Shown one piece after another: positions 61,620-64,000 of a stretch of 64,000 nucleotides of DNA. The position numbers and the translations under genes were made by a program. Each line of letters opens with the position of its first letter. Positions within the stretch are counted from its first letter, which is position 1. Source of the DNA: an uncultured Clostridia bacterium (lineage in GTDB: Bacteria > Bacillota > Clostridia > Christensenellales > UBA1242); the NCBI GenBank assembly GCA_944383405.1, contig CALWPL010000004.1, forward strand, positions 1 through 64,000. Direction: 5' to 3'. Below the pieces are notes generated by a model. It was given only the letters and a program-made list of their open reading frames with translations, ran no database searches and was not told the DNA's origin.

Positions 61620-62753
61620 TTACGCATTAATATTTTTTAAATAGTCATCTATACAAGTAATAAAATAATCTATTTCTCCTTTTGTATTATCCGCACTAAA
61701 ACTAATTCTAATTGACCCTAAAATTTGATTCTTGTTAAAACCCATGTTTTCTAGTACTCTATTCCCAACCTTACTTGACGAACAAGCAGAACCAGTGCCT
61801 ACAAGAATACCTTTTGAGTCTAAAAACCGCATAATAGTTTCTCCTCTATTACCCTCAAATATTAAACTATTAATATACGGAGAGCACTCATTATCTGAAA
61901 CAATCCTAATCTTATTTTTATTTAATTTCACTAATTGTTCCCTTAAATAATTTTTTAAATTAGTAACCTTTACAAAATTTTTTTTCATATTTTCACAAGT
62001 TGTTTGTGCTGCCTTATAAAAAGATATAATCCCCGGATAGTTTATAGTTCCAGACCTAAGCCCAAATTCTTGACCACCGCCAAAAATTATATTTTTTAAT
62101 TTAGTTCCCTTTGAAATATATAAAGCCCCAAGTCCTTTTAGCCCATGAATTTTATGTGCAGATATTGAAAACAAATTAATTCTAGCCTCTGTTACATCAA
62201 TAGGAATTTTACAAAATCCCTGTACCCCATCTACATGAAATACGCAATTTTTTGCCTTCTTATCAATAATATTCCTTATTCTTATTAAATCATTTATAGC
62301 CCCTGTTTCATTATTAACAAACATGGTCGAAACAAAACAAACATCATTATCGCACAAATTATCAAGTTTATCATAATCAACCTGGCCATTTTTTTGAAGC
62401 GGTATAAAAAATACCTTGTACCCTTTATTTTTAAGTTCCATGGCACAATTGTAAACCGCAGGATGTTCTCCAACAGAGAAAAGATATTTCTTTTCTTTAT
62501 TAAAGCACGACCCAAAGATTGCTAAATTATTAGATTCAGTAGCCGATGATGTAAAAACTATATTATCAGATTCTACATCTCCATTAAGAATAGAAATAAA
62601 TTTTTTTCTTATATCCCCTATTTTTTTATACAAATTGAAAGACAAAGAATATGATGCTGATGGATTAAAATATTCATCTGCACCACATTCATTAAATGTT
62701 TTTAAAACTTCTTCATAAGGCTTTGTTGTTGCCGCATTGTCAAAATAAACCAT
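61620..62753 (-). CDS. NifS/IscS-type cysteine desulfurase partnered with ThiI
   Basis: 377 residues. The PLP lysine is Lys201 (ISAHKIHG), His97 stacks on the cofactor, and Cys324 in GTGSACSSS is the sulfur-carrying cysteine. It removes sulfur from cysteine as a persulfide. It is the first gene of a two-gene unit with thiI, equivalent to the Bacillus nifZ-thiI pair. It has no SD-strong start: the ATG lies close to AT-rich promoter-like sequence. Confidence 0.94.
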   Translation of the reverse strand: MVYFDNAATTKPYEEVLKTFNECGADEYFNPSASYSLSFNLYKKIGDIRKKFISILNGDVESDNIVFTSSATESNNLAIFGSCFNKEKKYLFSVGEHPAVYNCAMELKNKGYKVFFIPLQKNGQVDYDKLDNLCDNDVCFVSTMFVNNETGAINDLIRIRNIIDKKAKNCVFHVDGVQGFCKIPIDVTEARINLFSISAHKIHGLKGLGALYISKGTKLKNIIFGGGQEFGLRSGTINYPGIISFYKAAQTTCENMKKNFVKVTNLKNYLREQLVKLNKNKIRIVSDNECSPYINSLIFEGNRGETIMRFLDSKGILVGTGSACSSSKVGNRVLENMGFNKNQILGSIRISFSADNTKGEIDYFITCIDDYLKNINA

Positions 62754-62888
62754 GAAATTATATTATCAAAAAAATTTATTAAAGTCAATTTTATATTATT
62801 TATAAAAACTTTGTGTTTTAATTCATATAATTATCAATTTTTACTTAAATAATAAAAATATATATTTATTAAATAACTCTTCCTTATT

Positions 62889-64000
62889 CTACAATTTAAG
62901 TTCAATTCCATTGTCTTTGAATTTATTAATTACACTAGAATGAAATTGTTCTATATCTTCATTAGTTAAGTTTCTTTCCATACTTGTTATTTCATAGTGT
63001 AAAGTATAACTCTTAGCCCCATCATTATTTTCATATATGTCAAGTAGTGAAACATTATAAACTAAGTCAGTTTTAATATCTTTTGCGTAAAAAATAATAT
63101 CTTTATAGAGTTTATTCTGTGGAATTAAGAAGTTAAAATCAAGTTTAGTAATTGGAAATTTACTTATTTTTTCAAATTTTGTACTAATTTTATCTAATCC
63201 TGTAATAGCACTAAAATTAATTTCAAAACCAACAACTGAACAATTTTCTTCTATATTATCACAAGTTAGTGGATGAATAGCAAATATATCTCCAACTTCA
63301 ACTCCATTTGCAAAAATTTTATAATAGTTCTTTTGAATATAATAATCAACAGTTGGTATATCTAAACTTAATGATAAATCTAATTTCATTATATAACTAA
63401 ATAAATAATCAAGTATTTCCTTGAGTTTTAACAATTCCTCTTCAATCTTACCATTTTTATTATAAATCACAACTCCCAAACTCTTTGTTTCATCTGCAAG
63501 TCCATCTTCTTTAATTTTCTTTACAACCCTTCCGATTTCAAAAGTCCCAAAATCATTATACCATCCTTTATTTTCAACAATAACTTTTAGAAGACTAGGA
63601 ATAATTGTACTTCTAATTTTGTTGTTATCCTTATTAATTGAATTTACGCACCGAATAACACTAACAGGATTTAGATTTAAAGCCTTATTACAATTTACAT
63701 CATCCCAAATATAAGAATGTGTTTCATTAAGATTAAATCTATCAGCAAGCGCATATTTAACATCATACTCTAAACTTATATTTCTATCTAATAAAGTTGG
63801 CTTTACAATTTGTTTAATAGACTTTGGCGTAATATTGTCATAGCCATAAATTCTAGTAACTTCTTCAACAAGATCTGCTTTCCCATTTATATCTTTTGTT
63901 GCTCTAAAAGAAGGAACTGCAAATTTATAAGTTCCGTTTTTATTTTCAAGTAAATTAAATTCAAGACTAGTCAAAATATCAATAATAGTTTTTTCTGGTA
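62889..64000 (-). CDS. pheT: Phenylalanyl-tRNA synthetase beta subunit, C-terminal part (partial)
   Basis: At least 370 residues. The frame stays open to the window edge (upstream residues read PEKTIIDILTSLEF), so the N-terminal domains lie outside. Visible parts are the end of the B5 domain (VPSFRATKDINGKADLVEEV), the catalytic-like core, and the C-terminal ferredoxin-fold anticodon-binding domain (ISKFPITKLDFNFLI). It works with PheS to charge tRNA-Phe. pheS would be expected beyond 64000. There is no clear terminator after the stop. Confidence 0.95.
   Translation of the reverse strand, partial: PEKTIIDILTSLEFNLLENKNGTYKFAVPSFRATKDINGKADLVEEVTRIYGYDNITPKSIKQIVKPTLLDRNISLEYDVKYALADRFNLNETHSYIWDDVNCNKALNLNPVSVIRCVNSINKDNNKIRSTIIPSLLKVIVENKGWYNDFGTFEIGRVVKKIKEDGLADETKSLGVVIYNKNGKIEEELLKLKEILDYLFSYIMKLDLSLSLDIPTVDYYIQKNYYKIFANGVEVGDIFAIHPLTCDNIEENCSVVGFEINFSAITGLDKISTKFEKISKFPITKLDFNFLIPQNKLYKDIIFYAKDIKTDLVYNVSLLDIYENNDGAKSYTLHYEITSMERNLTNEDIEQFHSSVINKFKDNGIELKL

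Overview
The window is very AT-rich (by eye well under one third G+C) and uses the standard code, since TGA serves as a stop. It has clear low-GC Gram-positive and endospore-former markers: spoIIGA, pro-sigma-E, sigma-G, spoIVA, ylbJ, ymxH/ylmC, CtsR-ClpC, LexA, RNase Y, ThiI with a NifS partner, a DinB/UvrX polymerase with a YolD partner, and PlsY. Acetogenic fermentation genes (pta, ackA), formate-tetrahydrofolate ligase, FeoAB and a ThyX-type thymidylate synthase point to an anaerobic, endospore-forming member of the Clostridia, probably a small-genome gut lineage. The species cannot be named from the sequence alone. Most of the window is chromosomal core. No prophage, insertion sequence or CRISPR-cas locus is visible.

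Layout. 1-4.5 kb: end of a membrane protein, an ArsR/SmtB-type metal sensor, a hydrolase-like protein of unknown role, and a Zn/Cd-type P1B ATPase with a candidate operator. 4.8-8.4 kb: ctsR-clpC behind a near-consensus CtsR box, then the ribosome hibernation factor. 8.7-14 kb: an alpha-oxoamine synthase, a degenerate ABC-ATPase-like protein paired with a PucR-type HTH protein, an array of hairpin repeats, an Asn-rich protein, and a two-gene intracellular subtilase unit. 14.2-20.5 kb: ftsA-ftsZ, spoIIGA-sigE, sigG in convergent orientation, ymxH, nrdR. 20.8-27.5 kb: feoAB, der-plsY, spoIVA, and a DUF378 protein. 28-30.1 kb: seven tRNA genes around a second copy of the hydrolase-like family. 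30.2-33.6 kb: an alkyltransferase-family protein, the SOS-type polymerase unit, murI, and tRNA-Val. 33.9-42.1 kb: mntP, fhs, a CofE-like ligase, a membrane PH-domain protein with a DUF4364 regulator, an unknown acidic protein, ylbJ, and a patatin. 42.3-47.5 kb: pta, ackA, glyQS, and an unusual two-domain ThyX. 47.6-51.6 kb: lexA, an XerS-like recombinase, serS, and a degenerate nucleotidyltransferase-like protein followed by a repeat-bearing gap. 52.2-64 kb: a YgjP-like peptidase, a membrane-anchored PadR regulator with an ABC exporter, rnhA, tRNA-Trp, rny, thiI, a cysteine desulfurase, and the 3' part of pheT.

Regulation readable from the sequence includes a CtsR operator on ctsR-clpC, related SOS boxes on lexA and the Y-family polymerase, a sigma-E-like promoter before spoIVA, a sigma-F-like promoter before sigG, and many sigma-A promoters. 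Several genes have a -10 box only 6-8 nt before the start codon and no Shine-Dalgarno sequence, which suggests leaderless mRNAs.

The most unusual items are the two-member hydrolase-like family (Ser versus Cys at the presumed nucleophile), the degenerate ABC-ATPase/HTH pair, the membrane-tethered PadR/ABC unit, the tandem-domain ThyX with its motifs split between the halves, and the degenerate nucleotidyltransferase next to a three-copy repeat. All functional statements rest on motif reading by eye, with no database search.
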